Shown here in pieces: positions 1 through 11,990 of a stretch of 64,000 nt of DNA. Under the pieces are notes generated by a model, which was not told the origin of the DNA, did not search any database, and saw nothing but the letters and a program-made list of their open reading frames with translations. The translations under genes and the position numbers were made by a program. The DNA comes from Poa pratensis (Eukaryota > Streptophyta > Magnoliopsida > Poales > Poaceae). The stretch covers positions 75,869,445-75,933,444 of the forward strand of contig CAMZMU010000027.1 in NCBI GenBank assembly GCA_947311845.1, written 5' to 3'. The stretch's first letter is position 1; each line of letters begins with the position of its first letter.

Positions 1-154
1 AACCCCGGTAATGATTATAGGGAAGTACATCAGAGTTACGTGGTGTTTGTGACTGAGTCAACTGATAAGAAGAGTATGCTGAGGCGTGCCAAGGAGGTGA
101 ATGCAGTAACTCCGCAGTGGTGAAATACATGAACTGGTCCGAGCAAGAGATCAC

Positions 155-850
155 TTGGAGCAGGCAAGATACACCTCGGATCATGCCGAGCCCTGGAAAC
201 TATGCACTGGTGGTGGATCCGACGTTTGTGGGCCGACCAACAATGTGAGATTCACCCGAGTCTTGGTGGACAATGGGAGTGCCATAAATATCATGTACCG
301 AGACACAATGGTCAAGCTGGGATACTCACCGAACCAGTTGCAGCCTAGCAGCTGTACATTTCACGGTATTGTGCCCGGGGTCTCTTGTGCACCTATGGGA
401 AAGATTTGGGTCGACGTGGGTTTTGGTACCCGAGATAACAGCCGAGTTGAAAGTCTTGAGTTCGAGGTTGTGGACTTGCAGAGCCCTTACCATGCCTTGC
501 TGGGAAGGCCAGCCTTGGCCAAGTTCATGATCTCCACTCATGTGGCCTACCTAAAGATGAAAATGCCGGGGCCCAAGGGAATAATAACCATTTCTGGTGA
601 CTACAAGAAGGCTATGCAATGTGCCTCGGCGGGATCTAGTTTAGCCGAGTCCTTGGTGATCGCGGCGGAGAAGAAGCAACTTCAGAAGGTGGTGGCAATG
701 GCGCAGTCTACTCAGCTCGGCATGTCCGGACTAATTACTCCGGACATGAGCGCTTCATTCGAGGTGCCCAAGGAGACCAAGAAAATCCCGCTGGACTCGG
801 AGAACCCGGAGCGTTTCGCCATCATTGGTGCTGGCATGGACGAGAAATAG
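155..850 (+). pseudogene. Tat pol: aspartic protease segment
   Basis: The reading frame holds a retropepsin-like core: VDNGSAINIM near residue 38 is the D-x-G-S active-site signature, and LLGRPAL near residue 115 is the usual second conserved block (hydrophobic-hydrophobic-G-R). The residues before it resemble the gag-pol linker of Tat elements. The frame stops at TAG 848-850 but continues open in the same frame through the RT, so this looks like one nonsense substitution and not a natural end. The frame start is arbitrary because upstream gag is missing. Confidence 0.8.
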
Positions 851-2638
851 GAAAGCGCGCTCTGTCACTTCCTCCGTGAGAATCGGGACATTTTTGCATG
901 GTCGGCTAAAGACCTGCCAGGTGTTCCGAGGGAGTTGGCAGAGCACTCTTTGTTTGTTCGGCCAGAGGTGAAACCAGTGCGTCAACCGACGCGGCGGCTC
1001 TCAGATGACCGAAGAAAGGTGGTACTCGAAGAACTGGCGAAGTTACTGGCTGCAGGCTTCATCATGGAAGTGCTGCATCCGGACTGGATATCTAATCCAG
1101 TCCTCGTGGAGAAAAAGAAGGACGAACCGGCGATAGTCAAGGTGTGGCGCATGTGCATTGACTTCACCAACCTGAACAAGGCGTGCCCGAAGGATCCCTT
1201 TCCTTTACCTCGGATTGATCAAGTGATCGATTCTACGGCTGGATGTGAGCTGTTGTCTTTTATTGATGCATATTCTGGTTTTCACCAGATCCCACTGAAC
1301 ACTGATGATCAAATAAAGACTGCCTTTATTACCCCGTACGGGGCGTATTGCTATCGTGTCATGTGTTTCGGTTTGAGAAATGCCGGGGCAACTTATCAAA
1401 GGTGTATGCAGAAGTGCTTACACTCTCAAATGGGCAAGAATGTGCAAGTGTATGTCGATGACATTGTTATCAAAACTAAAAAGAAGCATACTCTCATCGA
1501 AGACCTCGAAGAGACATTTGCAAATTTAAGAAAGTATCGGTTGAAACTTAACCCGGACAAGTGCACCTTTGGTGTCCCGGCTGGAAAATTGCTCGGTTTC
1601 CTCGTATCGAGCCGAGGTATAGAAGTTAACCCGGCTAAGATCCGAGCTATCGAAAGAATGAAGTTGCCGAACTGTTTAAAAGATGTGCAGAAGTTCACGG
1701 GATGCCTTGCATCTTTAAGTCGGTTTGTAAGTCGGCTAGGAGAAAAAGCCTTACCATTGTATCAACTTATGAAGAAAAGTACCAGTTTCACTTGGACCCC
1801 GCAGGCGGACGCGGCGTTCAATGAGCTGAAGAAGATGTTGTCCACTGCTCCGGTGTTGGCGTCCCCTTTGCAGAATGAACCGATGTTGATATACATTGCG
1901 GCTACAAACCGGGTCGTAAGTGTTGCAGTGGTGGTGGAGCGAGACGAAGGAGGCAAATCGGTGCAGAGACCAATCTACTACCTGAGCGAGGTGATATCCA
2001 CGTCGAAGCAAAACTACCCCCACTACCAGAAGATGACGTACGGAGTATACCTGGCGGTTAAGAAACTGAAGCATTACTTCCAAGAGCATCCCATGACGGT
2101 GGTATGTGATGCTCCAATCTCGGAGATCATCGGATGCAAGGACGCAACTGGGCGAGTTGCCAAATGGGCGATCGAGGTATCTCCATATACTCCGCATTAT
2201 GAAAGGCGAGATGCAATCAAGTCGCAGGCGCTACCGGACTTTTTATGCGATTGGGCCGAGATGCAATATGAGCCGCCCTTGCCGGACTATAATTATTGGA
2301 AGATGCACTTTGATGGGTCCAAGACCAAGGTCGGATTAGGTGCCGGCATAGTCCTAACCTCGCCGAAGCAAGACCAGTTGAAGTATGTGCTGCAAATCCA
2401 TTTCTCGGCGTCGAACAACGTGGCGGAGTATGAGGCCCTGATCCATGGGCTCAAGGTGGCAAAGGAGATAGGTGTCCGGCGTATAGAATGCTTCGGCGAT
2501 TCAGCTTTGGTGGTGCATCAATCCACGGCACTTGGGATGCATTGGATGCGAACATGGAGTTGTATCGGTTTCATGTGCAAAAGGTGTCTGGGTTCTTCGA
2601 AGGATGTGAGTACAAGCACATACCTCGGGGGAGAATGA
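851..2638 (+). pseudogene. Tat pol: reverse transcriptase and RNase H
   Basis: This is the same frame as the protease after the TAG stop. RT blocks are clear: MCIDFTNLNKACPKD (palm entry), FIDAYSGFHQI, FGLRNAGATYQR and the catalytic YVDDIVIKT at about 1450-1476. The connection and Ty3-type RNase H region follows (YYLSEVISTSKQNYP). Then MHFDGSKTKVGLGAGIVL and NNVAEYEALIHGLKVAKEIG mark the second, archaeal-type RNase H typical of Tat elements. Near 2520-2560 the frame is lost by a deletion or frameshift just after ALVVHQ, and the last ~40 residues are out of frame. It would copy retrotransposon RNA in cytoplasmic particles if intact. Confidence 0.85.
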
Positions 2639-3190
2639 AGCCGCCGACGTATTGTCTAAGCTCGGTTCATCCAAAGAACCGGTGCCACCGGGGATAGCAC
2701 TGAACCATTTGAGAACTCCTTCAATCAAGCCCTCGCCTGACTCCGAGTCAATTTTCTTACCGCCAAGTTCGGAGTCTGAGCCATTCCTATGGAGGTAGAC
2801 GTCGGATGCGTTTGGCCGGACTCGGGGACTGCTTCGCAGTATCCGAGGAATGATAGAGCCTTTCCTATGGAGATAGATGGTGGGAACTTCGGGTCTGACC
2901 CGGGGACTTCGCACCAACACTCGGGGACTGGCCGAGCAATGGTGGAGGAAATCATGAAGGAGATCATGGCGACCGAACCAATGGAGATAGATGAGAGGCT
3001 TTTTCCTCTGCATCCAGTGCCGGAATGGGCGGAGCAGATCATGAACTTCATAGCCGATGGAAGTTTGCCAAGTGATACAACCGAGGCAAGGAGAATCCAG
3101 AGGAGAGCTAAGGGATACACCATCATCAACAAGGAGCTATACAAGAGAAGTGTGACCGAGGTGTTGCAAGGTGTGTCGAACCAGCTGAAG
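2545..3190 (+). pseudogene. Tat pol: broken linker between RNase H and integrase
   Basis: Pieces in several frames can be read: NMELYRFHVQKVSGFFEGC and then, after another shift, NEAADVLSKLGSS, which is the conserved end of the second RNase H. After that comes a degenerate internal repeat rich in MEIDG, SDPGTS and DSGT (three near-repeats in 2780-2990), then the usual pre-integrase stretch (RIQRRAKGYTIINKELYKRS). At least two frameshifts and one stop interrupt it, so it is not translatable as one protein. Confidence 0.65.
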
Positions 3191-3198
3191 GCAAGGAG

Positions 3199-4288
3199 AT
3201 GCTTTTAGAGATCCACCAAGGAGAATGTGGACATCATTGCAGCACAAGAGCTCTGGTGGCCAAGGTGTTCCGGCACGGGTTCTATTGGCCCACCGCCAAT
3301 GCCGATGCAGAAGATATAGTTCGGAAATGTGAAGGGTGCCAAAGGTTCGCCAAGCAGCAGCACATGCCAGCTTCGGCGCTCAAGACCATTCCTATCACGT
3401 GGCCCTTTGCAGTTTGGTGTCTGGACATGGTGGGAGAATTCAAGCCAGCCCGAGGCAATATGACTCACATACTGGTGATGGTGGACAAATTCACTAAGTG
3501 GATCGAGGTGAAGCCAATCCGAAAGTGGATGGTCATACGGCAGTGACCTTTTTGAAGGAAATAATCCTGAGATATGGATATCCTCATAGTATCATTACAG
3601 ACAACGGCACGAACTTTGCTGTCGGAGAGTTTGCTCGGTTCTGCATGAGTAAGGGAATTCGACTTGATGTAGCCTCGGTGGCTCACCCACAGGCTAATGG
3701 GCAAGTAGAAAGGTCAAATGCATTGGTATTGGCCGGAATCAAAGCTCGGCTAATAGAACCACTGTTGAAAACACCGGGGTGTTGGATCGATGAGATACCA
3801 GCAGTTCTGTGGGGTCTAAGGACCACACCGAACAGATCAACTGGCTATACGCCATTTTTCATGGTCTATGGGGCCGAGGCAATGCTGCCAACCGACATTG
3901 AATATGATGCGCCCAGAGTGGCAATGTACACAGAAGCCGAGGCTAAAGAAGCTCGGGAAGATGCTGTAGATTGCTTGAGGAAGCAAGAGAATTGGCCTTA
4001 TCTCGGTCAGCAATATATCAGCAGGGTCTCCGACGCTATCAAAGCCGGCATGTAAAACCCCGAAAGTTTAATGAAGGAGACCTAGTGCTGAGGCTTGTTC
4101 AGCGCAGCAAAGGTCGGCACAAGTTGTCACCTCCATGGGAGGGACCATACATTGTGAGCCGAGCTCTGCACAATGATTCATACTATCTTATAGATGCACA
4201 GGAGCCAAGGGGAGATGGGCTGGATAGACCCGATTCGGAGCTTCAGCGTCCATGGAATGTAGCTCTACTCCGACCCTTCTACTGTTGA
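3199..4288 (+). pseudogene. Tat pol: integrase, frameshifted
   Basis: An HHCC zinc-binding region is visible (HQGECGHH, then CEGCQRFAK). The catalytic DDE core follows: first Asp in WCLDMVGEF, second in ITDNGTNF, Glu in PQANGQVERSN. The C-terminal part includes GLRTTPNRSTGYTPFFMVYG and FNEGDLVLRL, ending with NVALLRPFYC. The core is split by a frameshift near 3530 and another near 3990-4030, so three overlapping frames carry one protein. The frame ends at a stop at 4286-4288, followed by non-coding element sequence. Confidence 0.85.
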
Positions 4289-4429
4289 AGGAATAATGTA
4301 TGTACCTCGGCTGATCTTTAATAAAAACTTCGGCACCTCGAGAGTGAGCTCGGGGACTGCCTCGCTCTTATGATTGCATGTTTTTTTTTGTTCGTACTCT
4401 TTCTTCGTTCGTATGCCGAACTATTTTGA

Positions 4430-4731
4430 ACCTCGTCTCAAACTTCAAGTACTGTATGCTATGTAACTAATCTTGTGACTCGACTGACGAACGCCAGCAT
4501 GGCAGTCAAGAGCAAAGACGAAAGAACATGGGAAACATGAAAATGAACTCGGGGACTCGGTCCAAAAAGACAGTTCGGCATATGTCGTTTACTAACCCCT
4601 GTTTTTACTTCTTTTTTATGTCGGATGACTTTGAAACATACCTCGGAATTTACCAAGTACTGTATGCTATGAACAACAATCTTGTGACTCGACTGTCGAA
4701 CGCCAGAATGGCAGACAAGAGCAAAGAATGC
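4430..4731 (+). repeat. Direct repeat, about 200-bp period, in Tat 3' non-coding region
   Basis: Two diverged copies (about 4430-4524 and 4632-4731) share AAGTACTGTATGCTATG, CTTGTGACTCGACTG, CGAACGCCAG and AAGAGCAAAG in the same order and spacing. They lie between integrase and the antisense ORF. Internal repeats are common in untranslated parts of Tat elements. No coding potential is evident. Confidence 0.7.
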
Positions 4732-5072
4732 CAAATATAGTAAACACGAAAGTAAACTCGAGCAATCATTCAAAAGGATTCGACATAAAGCTTAGAAAAG
4801 CATGGTTCGAATGAGCATAATAGTAATAGAGGTAGCAAAGGAACTACTTAAGTTTGATTACATCTGCGTCCCGGCATACCGGGGATTTAATGAAGTTTTT
4901 TGGCCAAGCATAAGTTCAGGTCGAGGCATCAGGAATTACGTCGGCAACAGCCGAGGCAGCAGGGATTTCGTCCGGAGCCGAGGTAGCCTGGGAAGTGCTG
5001 GCAACGTCGGCAGTAACCTCGGCATCAGGTTGTGGAGAAGCCTCGGTTTCTGCTTCGCGGGTTTCACCGTCG

Positions 5073-7245
5073 TCACCTTGCTCGGCCTCGACGTCGGATT
5101 CTGTTTCGTATTCCTCTCTTCTGGCTCGTAATCTCGGCGTCGGAGTAGGTGTCTCCTTCGCTCAAGTTCTTGTGTTGGCATATCCAGCGAAGAAGGCAGC
5201 CATCTTTTCGCGGCGCTTGATGAGAATTGGGTCCGGACCAGGGCGAGCCTCGGCGAAGAGTGTCCATCTTTTCGAGGTCAATCTTCTCGCACCAAGTCAT
5301 GATGAATTTGAGAGCGGCATCAGCTCCAGCGCGAGCTGAAGATGAACGCCACTCTCGGAGTCTTTGTTCGGCTTCACGAAGCTTGGCGGCGAGCTCGGGC
5401 GTAGTATTGGGAGCATCGGCAAGAGGCCATAAGGCTCGGAAAGCAGACACACCTGCGTCGAGGAGTTCGGACCCAATGGTTTTCAAGGGATGGATCCGAG
5501 CTTTGATGGCCACGATGTGGTCCTCAATGGTCCAGACGGGGTTCGTCTCGTTACGCCTCTTCCTGTGCTGAGCAGTGATATTGCGGGCCGAGATTTGGGT
5601 GTAGGTGAAGTGCTCTGCAGAAGGATAGCCTGTTAATAATGAAAGAAACAGTTCGGCAAAGAGCCAGTACTGTTGAGGACAAAGCAAGGATAAGGGGGGC
5701 AAGAAGCTTACTGTCCATTTCTTGGTTGATGCGTTCCAGCGTCGGGAGGAGCTGGTTAACCGAAGCTTGAAGGGCTTCATAAGCCTCGGTGGCCGAGGTG
5801 GCGCGGGCCTCGGCTAACTGGAGCGCATTCTCATGTTCCTTGGCGGCATCCTCCCGAAGTTTCTTCTCTGTTTCAACAACACTGGCCTTTTCCGCCTGCA
5901 GCTGCTCTTTTTCAGACGTCCGCAGCTCAGTGATGCGCTTCAGTTCCTTTACCAGACGAGCTACCTCGGCTTTCTCTTGCGCTAGCTGGTCATCCGAAGT
6001 TTTCTTCGCTGCAAGGACGGCCTTGTGCTCGTCGTGGAGTTTCTTGTGGTCAAACAGGAGGGTATGGAAGATATCCGTGCGAACGTTCATAGCATTCTGC
6101 AAGGAAGAAAAATATAGCTCGGTTAGAAAGGCTATACCTCGACAAGAGTCTCGGGGACTCGGAGTCAACTCTTTGGGAAAATGTTGCCGGGGTATGCCTC
6201 GACAGGAGTCTCGGGGACTCGTACCCGAGGTGCATGCTAAAGTGAGATAAAATGGATTGGATACGTCGGATGAAAATGGAGAGTTAAGATTCAAGCCAAA
6301 CAATTTTAACTCCGGCGGAGCGTCAATAGTTTACCTCGAATCTCGGGGACTGGAGATGGTGGATATTAGAGGAGATACTGCATGAAAGTAAAGAAAGTGG
6401 AACTTACGTTGACAGCTCGAGTAGCAAGCAAAGCAGAAGTTTGCATTTCAAGCATGCGTCGGCGCAGGTGCTGCTCCCAGCAGGATGCTCGTCCCCTTGG
6501 GTGGTCAAGGAGGCAGAAGAGACCTCGTCCATGTCTGCAGAATTCCAGTCTGCGTTGTAGTGTTCCAAGGAGCCGAGGCTCTGGTCACTGTCAGTGCGCA
6601 GAGGGGGAAATCCCCACGGTCCGCCCTGCTCGATGCCCCTAACCGAGGCCTCCAAGGCCAAAGTAGCCTCGGAGCTTGAAGCAGGCCGGTTATCCAATAT
6701 AAGAGATGCCCTCCGAGCATATTCTTCGGCCGGAGGGGCAGTCTCATCAATGGGTGCGGCGAATGGAGGAATTCGGCGTGTCACCGGGGGAGGAGACCTC
6801 GGTTGCATCCTTGAGGGAGAAGAGATAGTCAGGGTGCCAGACCCAGATGTTGGTTTGGGGGTGACCTTAGACTTCACCGTCTCTTTTTCTTTCTCCTTGC
6901 CCTTCTCCAACGGCAAGGTAGTCTGGCGAACTGGTTTTTGGGGCTGCTGCTTGGGCTGTTGCTTCTGCTGATGCTTCTGCTGTTGCTGCTGTTGGTTGCG
7001 GGCAGTCTGGCTGCGGGGGGAGAGTCGAGGCTCCGGCAAGGCGGTAGCCGGAGTTCTGGCGCGATTGGCATCCGTTTGAGGACGCGGAGAAGTCTGACCC
7101 CGGGTGGGGGCAGATTTCCCCAAGGCCGGGCCAGACCTCGGTGGAGATCCTGGGCGAGAGTTCGTCGGGGTGGTCGTGGCTTCAGAGGCACCAACGGGTG
7201 CAGTCATGGAGGATACCTCCTGATCCACGTCTATGGGGGCACTGC
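5073..7245 (-). pseudogene. Tat antisense extra ORF (aORF), three exons inferred
   Basis: Read on the - strand. Exon 1 (about 7245-6408) encodes a Pro/Ser/Gln-rich, low-complexity protein with a poly-Gln run and a Lys/Glu block. Exon 2 (6096-5712) encodes a coiled coil rich in Glu, Lys, Ala and Leu (AQEKAEVARLVKELKRITEL). Exon 3 (5629-5073) has a mixed C-terminus ending in Arg-rich residues. Intron 2 (5711-5630) has GTAAGC and AACAG ends and joins the frames exactly. Intron 1 (6407-6097) has GTAAGT and TTGCAG ends, but the phases differ by one base, so this copy is broken or the exon 1 boundary differs. Antisense ORFs downstream of pol are known in Tat elements. Their function is not established. 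The usual N-terminal part is missing here. Confidence 0.65.
6133..6221. repeat. 60-bp-period direct repeat with CTCGGGGACTCG
   Basis: A 29-bp block (TAT-A/G-CCTCGACA then GGAGTCTCGGGGACTCG) occurs at 6133-6161 and 6193-6221. It lies inside the putative first intron of the antisense ORF. Confidence 0.7.
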
Positions 7246-7760
7246 AACAAAAAGAGGGATTCTTACCAGATTTCTCGAGGGGTGCTCTGGATCTCGTCGA
7301 GACTGCGTTATTCGGAGGTGGGATCTCCCCTCGGTCCATTCTCCTCGATGGCATCTTCTTCTCAGGCTTGAAACATGGAAAGCATTTCATCTCTCGCCTT
7401 GTCTGAATTCTCCAATGCATGTGCCTCCCAACTTCTTACAATTCACAAATGTCCTCCTGATGTCCACTATGAGATCTCTAACCACTCAACTCTCTGCTCT
7501 CACAATCCAAAGGACTCCTTGCGTACACAATGGCAGCAAGGATGAGGAGTTGAATTCAGCTTCTCTCCCATTTCCTCCTTTGCTGCATGATCCTGTAACC
7601 AAGTCGTAGATTGCTATCACTCTCTCTACGGGAAAAATGTGTGAGGGAATGCGGTCAGGTAGGAGGAGCATTTTCTCCGTGTCTTTGTCGAGGTCAATGT
7701 GCTAGGCCAAAAATAGGATCTTTCCCTTGGTTTCCTTGGTTTTGGGCCACACTTGAGCTC
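7246..7760 (-). pseudogene. RLCK (receptor-like cytoplasmic kinase VII-like) exon 1 and 5' flank remnant
   Basis: On the - strand, from about 7390, the frame reads MKCFPCFKPEKKMPSRR, the Cys-rich lipid-anchor-like start typical of RLCK subfamily VII (PBL-like) kinases. A GTAAGA donor follows near 7276. The sequence at about 7320-7760 aligns by eye with 42790-43080 and 58040-58400, including TTCTCAGGCTT and the TTCACAAA..CTCCT block. Those copies are accompanied by kinase exon 2, which is absent here because Tat DNA abuts the fragment. The single open frame running from this exon into the Tat antisense ORF is probably a junction artefact. No catalytic kinase domain is present. Confidence 0.5.
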
Positions 7761-8830
7761 TAAAATTAGAAAGTCTGCCTCATCGAAGATCGGTGTCCCC
7801 TTGAATGCACCGGATGTAACGCCTTCCCTCGGACAAGTTTGGATTCGGTTCTGATCTAGAAACCCGAGTGACACGCGATTGTCGCCTTTTTTGTCCCTTG
7901 GCTGCAACTTTCAGAATGAAAAAATGTTCTGTTTCATATTTCTTGTCCATGTGGCTAGAATCTTGGAAACAATAAAAAAAACTGCTGTTGTGCTTGGCTG
8001 CTTACTATTGTTCTTATCCGAGTGATGCACTTTCTGTTAGTTGGTTCAAATCAGATCAAATTTGCATGGTCATTGTTCCGGTCCGTTCGTGTTTGACGAC
8101 CTGGATGTTCATTTGCATTACATACCCTGGCTGATAGGACAAACCTACTGCTAGAACCTTCCACATCAGGTGGGGTTTGGGGAAGGATTGTACTAGTCAA
8201 GGTAATGTAGAGAGGCTAAGTCGAACCTAGGAAAATTTTATAGAGGAGTAATTTTGCAAATTTTGGGAGGGGGGGGGAAGTAAACAAATTTTATAGAAGG
8301 AAGACCCTGGAGCCAGAGAGAGGAGTAAATTTGCAAATTTATGGGAAAAAATATACAAATTTACAGAGGAGTTATCAAATTTATGGGATCTAAGTTGACA
8401 ACTAGATTTATGAATGACCAATGCGCAACTCTATATCGGTTCTCTTTAAATATTCCCGGACCAATGCATGGTATCCTCAAGGTTTATATCGATACCAAAA
8501 TTGGACTGTACCACGTTACAGGCGGCTTTCAATTCTAAGTCACAGGGACAGGTTTCACAACCCTTGTACAACTGCAAAAAAAAATGGACTGTATGTTTGG
8601 CATAATAAGAGCATGCACTGCACATGCTTACAAGACATCACTCTGAGAAAGGCCAAGCATGAAATTATTACTGATAATCAACACCTTGCATGATTAGGGA
8701 GAAAGGCTAAGCATGGAATTAAGGTTTCATTGTGCACAGCCTCTGTGTTGCCAACAGTTCAGTTGAGCCAGCGTCAAAATGATCGATGGGTAAAACAAGC
8801 GTCCACTGCAACTCCTCCAATCAAATTATT
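7761..8830. other. Intergenic, no gene recognised
   Basis: I see no supported ORF. The part up to about 7910 may still be RLCK 5' flank. Around 8220-8390 is a degenerate repeat built on CAAATTT(A/T)(T/A)AGAGGAGT-like phrases with a G9 run. An (ATT)n run sits at about 8826-8839. Confidence 0.5.
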
Positions 8831-8844
8831 ATTATTATTACTTC

Positions 8845-8852
8845 TATAAAAG
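8845..8852 (+). promoter_or_regulatory. Candidate TATA box
   Basis: TATAAAAG follows an (ATT)n run and precedes a pyrimidine- and GC-rich leader with AAACCCTAG at about 9127, a motif frequent near plant transcription starts. It is the best core promoter candidate for the spliced-looking unit to its right. The assignment rests on position only. Confidence 0.35.
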
Positions 8853-10988
8853 CCCGATGTCTACCCGCCTCCTGCCCCTGGTTGCCCCTCCTGTCGATTT
8901 TTGACCGTCAGATGCATGGTAAACAGTGAATATCGCATCCGTGTTTCACTGCTGGCCGTTGGATGCGGTGAAAACTTTTTACACCCGTTTGGATGAATAG
9001 CACTATGTCGTAAGGTCAATGACCGATGGGTCCAGGGTCCACGAATCAGAGGACGAGATTGACTCGTCCGCGTTTCACTCATTTTTGCCAGCGCCCACAG
9101 CGAGACAAAACCCACGCCCCGGGGTGAAACCCTAGCCCAATACACGCTCGTCTCTCCTCCCCCAATCCCCTTTCTCCTCCTCCAGCTCTCCCAGCCGCCT
9201 CTGGCCGCCGCCACCCCTCCCAGCGCGTCCGTCGTCGCCCCTCCTCCAGCTCGCCCGTCGACGCCTTCCCTCCCCAGCTCGACTGCCACGGCCGCTCGAC
9301 TCGCGCTCCGTCCCCCGTGCCTTTTCTCCGTCTCCAAATCGCGGGAAGAAATCCTCCACCGCCGCGTGCTGCTCGATCTCTCTCCTCTCCCGCTCGCGTG
9401 CTCCTCTCCTTCTTCTCCTCTCCCAATCCCCTCACGTCCCAACTCTCCTTCCCGGCGGCTCCTCTCCCAATCCCCTCGTGTGCTGGAGAAGCAGGGCTGG
9501 GAGGGAGTGCGGGCGCCGCCACCTTCCCCCTCTCTGCTACACGAGGTCATGGCGGCGGGAGCAAATCCGCTGCCAGGACGGGAGAGTCGGCCGTGCGGCG
9601 GTGGCTAGGCGAGCCAGGGCAGTGGACGGGCGAGGAAGGGCGGCGGCGGGCGGCGGCCAGGCAGAGAAATGACCTCCCCAAGATGAGCTCGTGCTTGCTT
9701 ATCATTGAGCTGATACGGTCTGCTGCTGCTGCGGGCACGGAGCTGATGCGGATGGAGGGCGAGATGGAGGAGAAGTCCAGGACAGAGCTGATGCGCTGCG
9801 GGAGGCCGGGCAGAGTGGCTGGGCACGGCGGCCGGGCCGTCGGTGGTGGCCGCCTGTGGTGCACGGGCTAGGGAGGGCGCCTTGTGCTGTTCCTATCGGA
9901 TGTCAGGAGGGAGCCGCTTGTCGTGCATGGGACAGAAACGGCGCCGCCGGTGGTGGGCATGGCCAGGGGAACGGGCTGCGCCAGGAGCTCCGACGGAGAC
10001 GGCACTGGGACTGCAACGGGGCAGCGGCGAGCAGGGATGGACCAGGAGAGATGCAACTGGCCACTCGCTGGTACCTTCTTCTTCTCTCCACATTCCTCTC
10101 TCTCACATCCCATTCTTTCTTCTCCCATTATGGATCCAGATTTGTCTGTTCTTGATTTGATTTGATTTTGTCTCCTCTGTTTCAGATCCGACTAGGCAAG
10201 AACTGGTATGGGTGTTTGTACTCCAGCTTTCCCGATGAACCATCCTTGAGGAAGGATCTGAAGTGCGTCCATGGGCTTCTTGGCTCTCTATGCCGGCTGC
10301 TAGGGCCAGCCACGAACATATTGGTAAGCCCCTTTCTCGTCTGTATGTTTCTTTATTGCCTAGAGATATTAAAACCACTAACAAATGGTCAGCATGGCTT
10401 GTTCATGCTTAACATTTCCAAAATGGTACGCCGATTTTTTTGTTCTGGGCCAATGGTTATTTGGTGTGTTCTTCTCTTGATTCAGCTATTTTGTCTTTGC
10501 AGGTTCGGTTGTGTTCTGCTGAATTAATTTGCTCAACCAGTCGCGTCTCCCTGCTTCACAGCGATATGGATTGTTGTTGCAGGTGGACTTGGTGACATGG
10601 AATAGCCAGTGAGGCCCTATAGCAGCCAGAGAAAACAAATGATAGAGAAGAACCTGCGCATGTTGCAGTCATCAACAATTATCTTACTAACTGATGTGTT
10701 TCTTTATCTTCTTTTGTTTGCCTTATTTCGGATCAACTATAGTGATTTCTTGCAATCTCCTGTTCAGGTATTTACTGCTGATGTTGATAATGATCTGCTT
10801 TTGTTTTCTGCAGCTTTGACATGAATTTGAGTAAGGAGAAGAGTAACATGAATGTTTTTTTGCAGCTTTATCATGGATTTGGCCATTATCCTAAAACCGT
10901 TGTGTTGGAGGTAACCTGCTACCGATCCTCCATGGCTACCAATATTTGGGGTGAATGATCTTCCTTGCAAAGGTGACCTGCTACCAAT

Positions 10989-11020
10989 CTTCTCTCTCTC
11001 TCCCTCTCTCTCTCTCTCTG
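10989..11020. repeat. (CT)n microsatellite
   Basis: A short run of CT dinucleotides with one CCC interruption follows GACCTGCTACCAATCTT and precedes GGTTTGTCG. Confidence 0.85.
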
Positions 11021-11990
11021 GTTTGTCGTGCTCTGGTTAACGCTGCAAAATCTTATTACAGTTATCTAATAATGCATATGAAGGATTTAGTTTGACTGTA
11101 TTTAGTTTCATCTCCATGGTAGTCCAGTGCAACATGAGCTAATCTTATTGTATTTCTGCCAGGTCAACAAGCATGTCTCTTCAATAAGATTTGGTTAGTA
11201 GGCATTTGTTTTATCGCGTCTTACCCTGGTGAGCTCGCTCTCTACACCTCGTGGGTTCTGACTTTGAGTTTTCATTCGGTTGCAGCATGGTAGTTAATTA
11301 ATTTTGTCCCTGGTTAGTAATTTTGTGCAGTAGCAACTACCAAATACTATTACCAGGAGCACTGGAGGTTCTTTGTTTTGAACAAACAAAAACTCCTTTT
11401 TATTCATGGTTGAGATGCTAGGTCCTGGTGTTTGGTCAATTTAGGTCCTGTGATAATAATAGCCCCTTCACCACTATCCTCAAATTCAATCTGATTGTAC
11501 TATTTGCCTTATGTATATGTTCTTGATGTGAAAATAGTTATAATAATAGATATATGGGAAATGGACTGTGAGTAATAGTTGCTTTATCTGCTATTTATTG
11601 CCTAATCACCTAAAAGAATGTTTCCTGCTGCAGTTCACTTTGTGCTGCTGAAAAGTAAATCTTTCAACAGAGAGTATTTATGGAAGTGGTGTCAGCTATC
11701 AGGTACCATTAATATTTAGTTTTCTTCTTCGGTTGTTAGCTTCTATTGTGAACAAAATTTTCTTCAGTTTTCTTTCAGCTTAAAACTCGTGAATGTATTT
11801 GTTTGAACTCTGAATTTGATGCAGAAGTGTGAAACCTTGATTTGTTTATCTGTTTCTCATGGCTGACAGACATGACACTGTTTTCTTTCCTGTAGGCGGC
11901 AGCCCTCTTTTTCCTGGAGGTGTCTATTCAGGACTGATTATAACCATCTGGTTCAATGCAATGCAATTTCCTGGAGGTGTCTATTCAGGA

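Larger units (their letters stand above)
1..7245 (+). mobile_element. Ty3/gypsy retrotransposon, Tat lineage, partial and decayed
   Basis: Pol domains lie in the order protease, reverse transcriptase, RNase H, second RNase H-like domain, integrase on the + strand, followed by a non-coding stretch and a spliced-looking ORF on the opposite strand. Integrase after RNase H is the Ty3/gypsy order. A second, archaeal-type RNase H and an antisense ORF downstream of pol are known traits of plant Tat elements (Retand/RIRE2/Grande type). The left end and gag lie outside the window. No LTR is recognisable on the right, where the element runs into RLCK-derived DNA near 7245. That boundary is uncertain by some tens of bases. 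Several stops and frameshifts make the copy inactive. The motif CGGGGACT recurs in its non-coding parts. Confidence 0.88.

Noticed and set aside
8861..9872. Long overlapping ORFs on both strands in the GC- and CT-rich leader
   Set aside because: Gly/Arg/Pro/Ser-rich low-complexity translations in up to six frames at once. They come from base composition, and none shows a domain.
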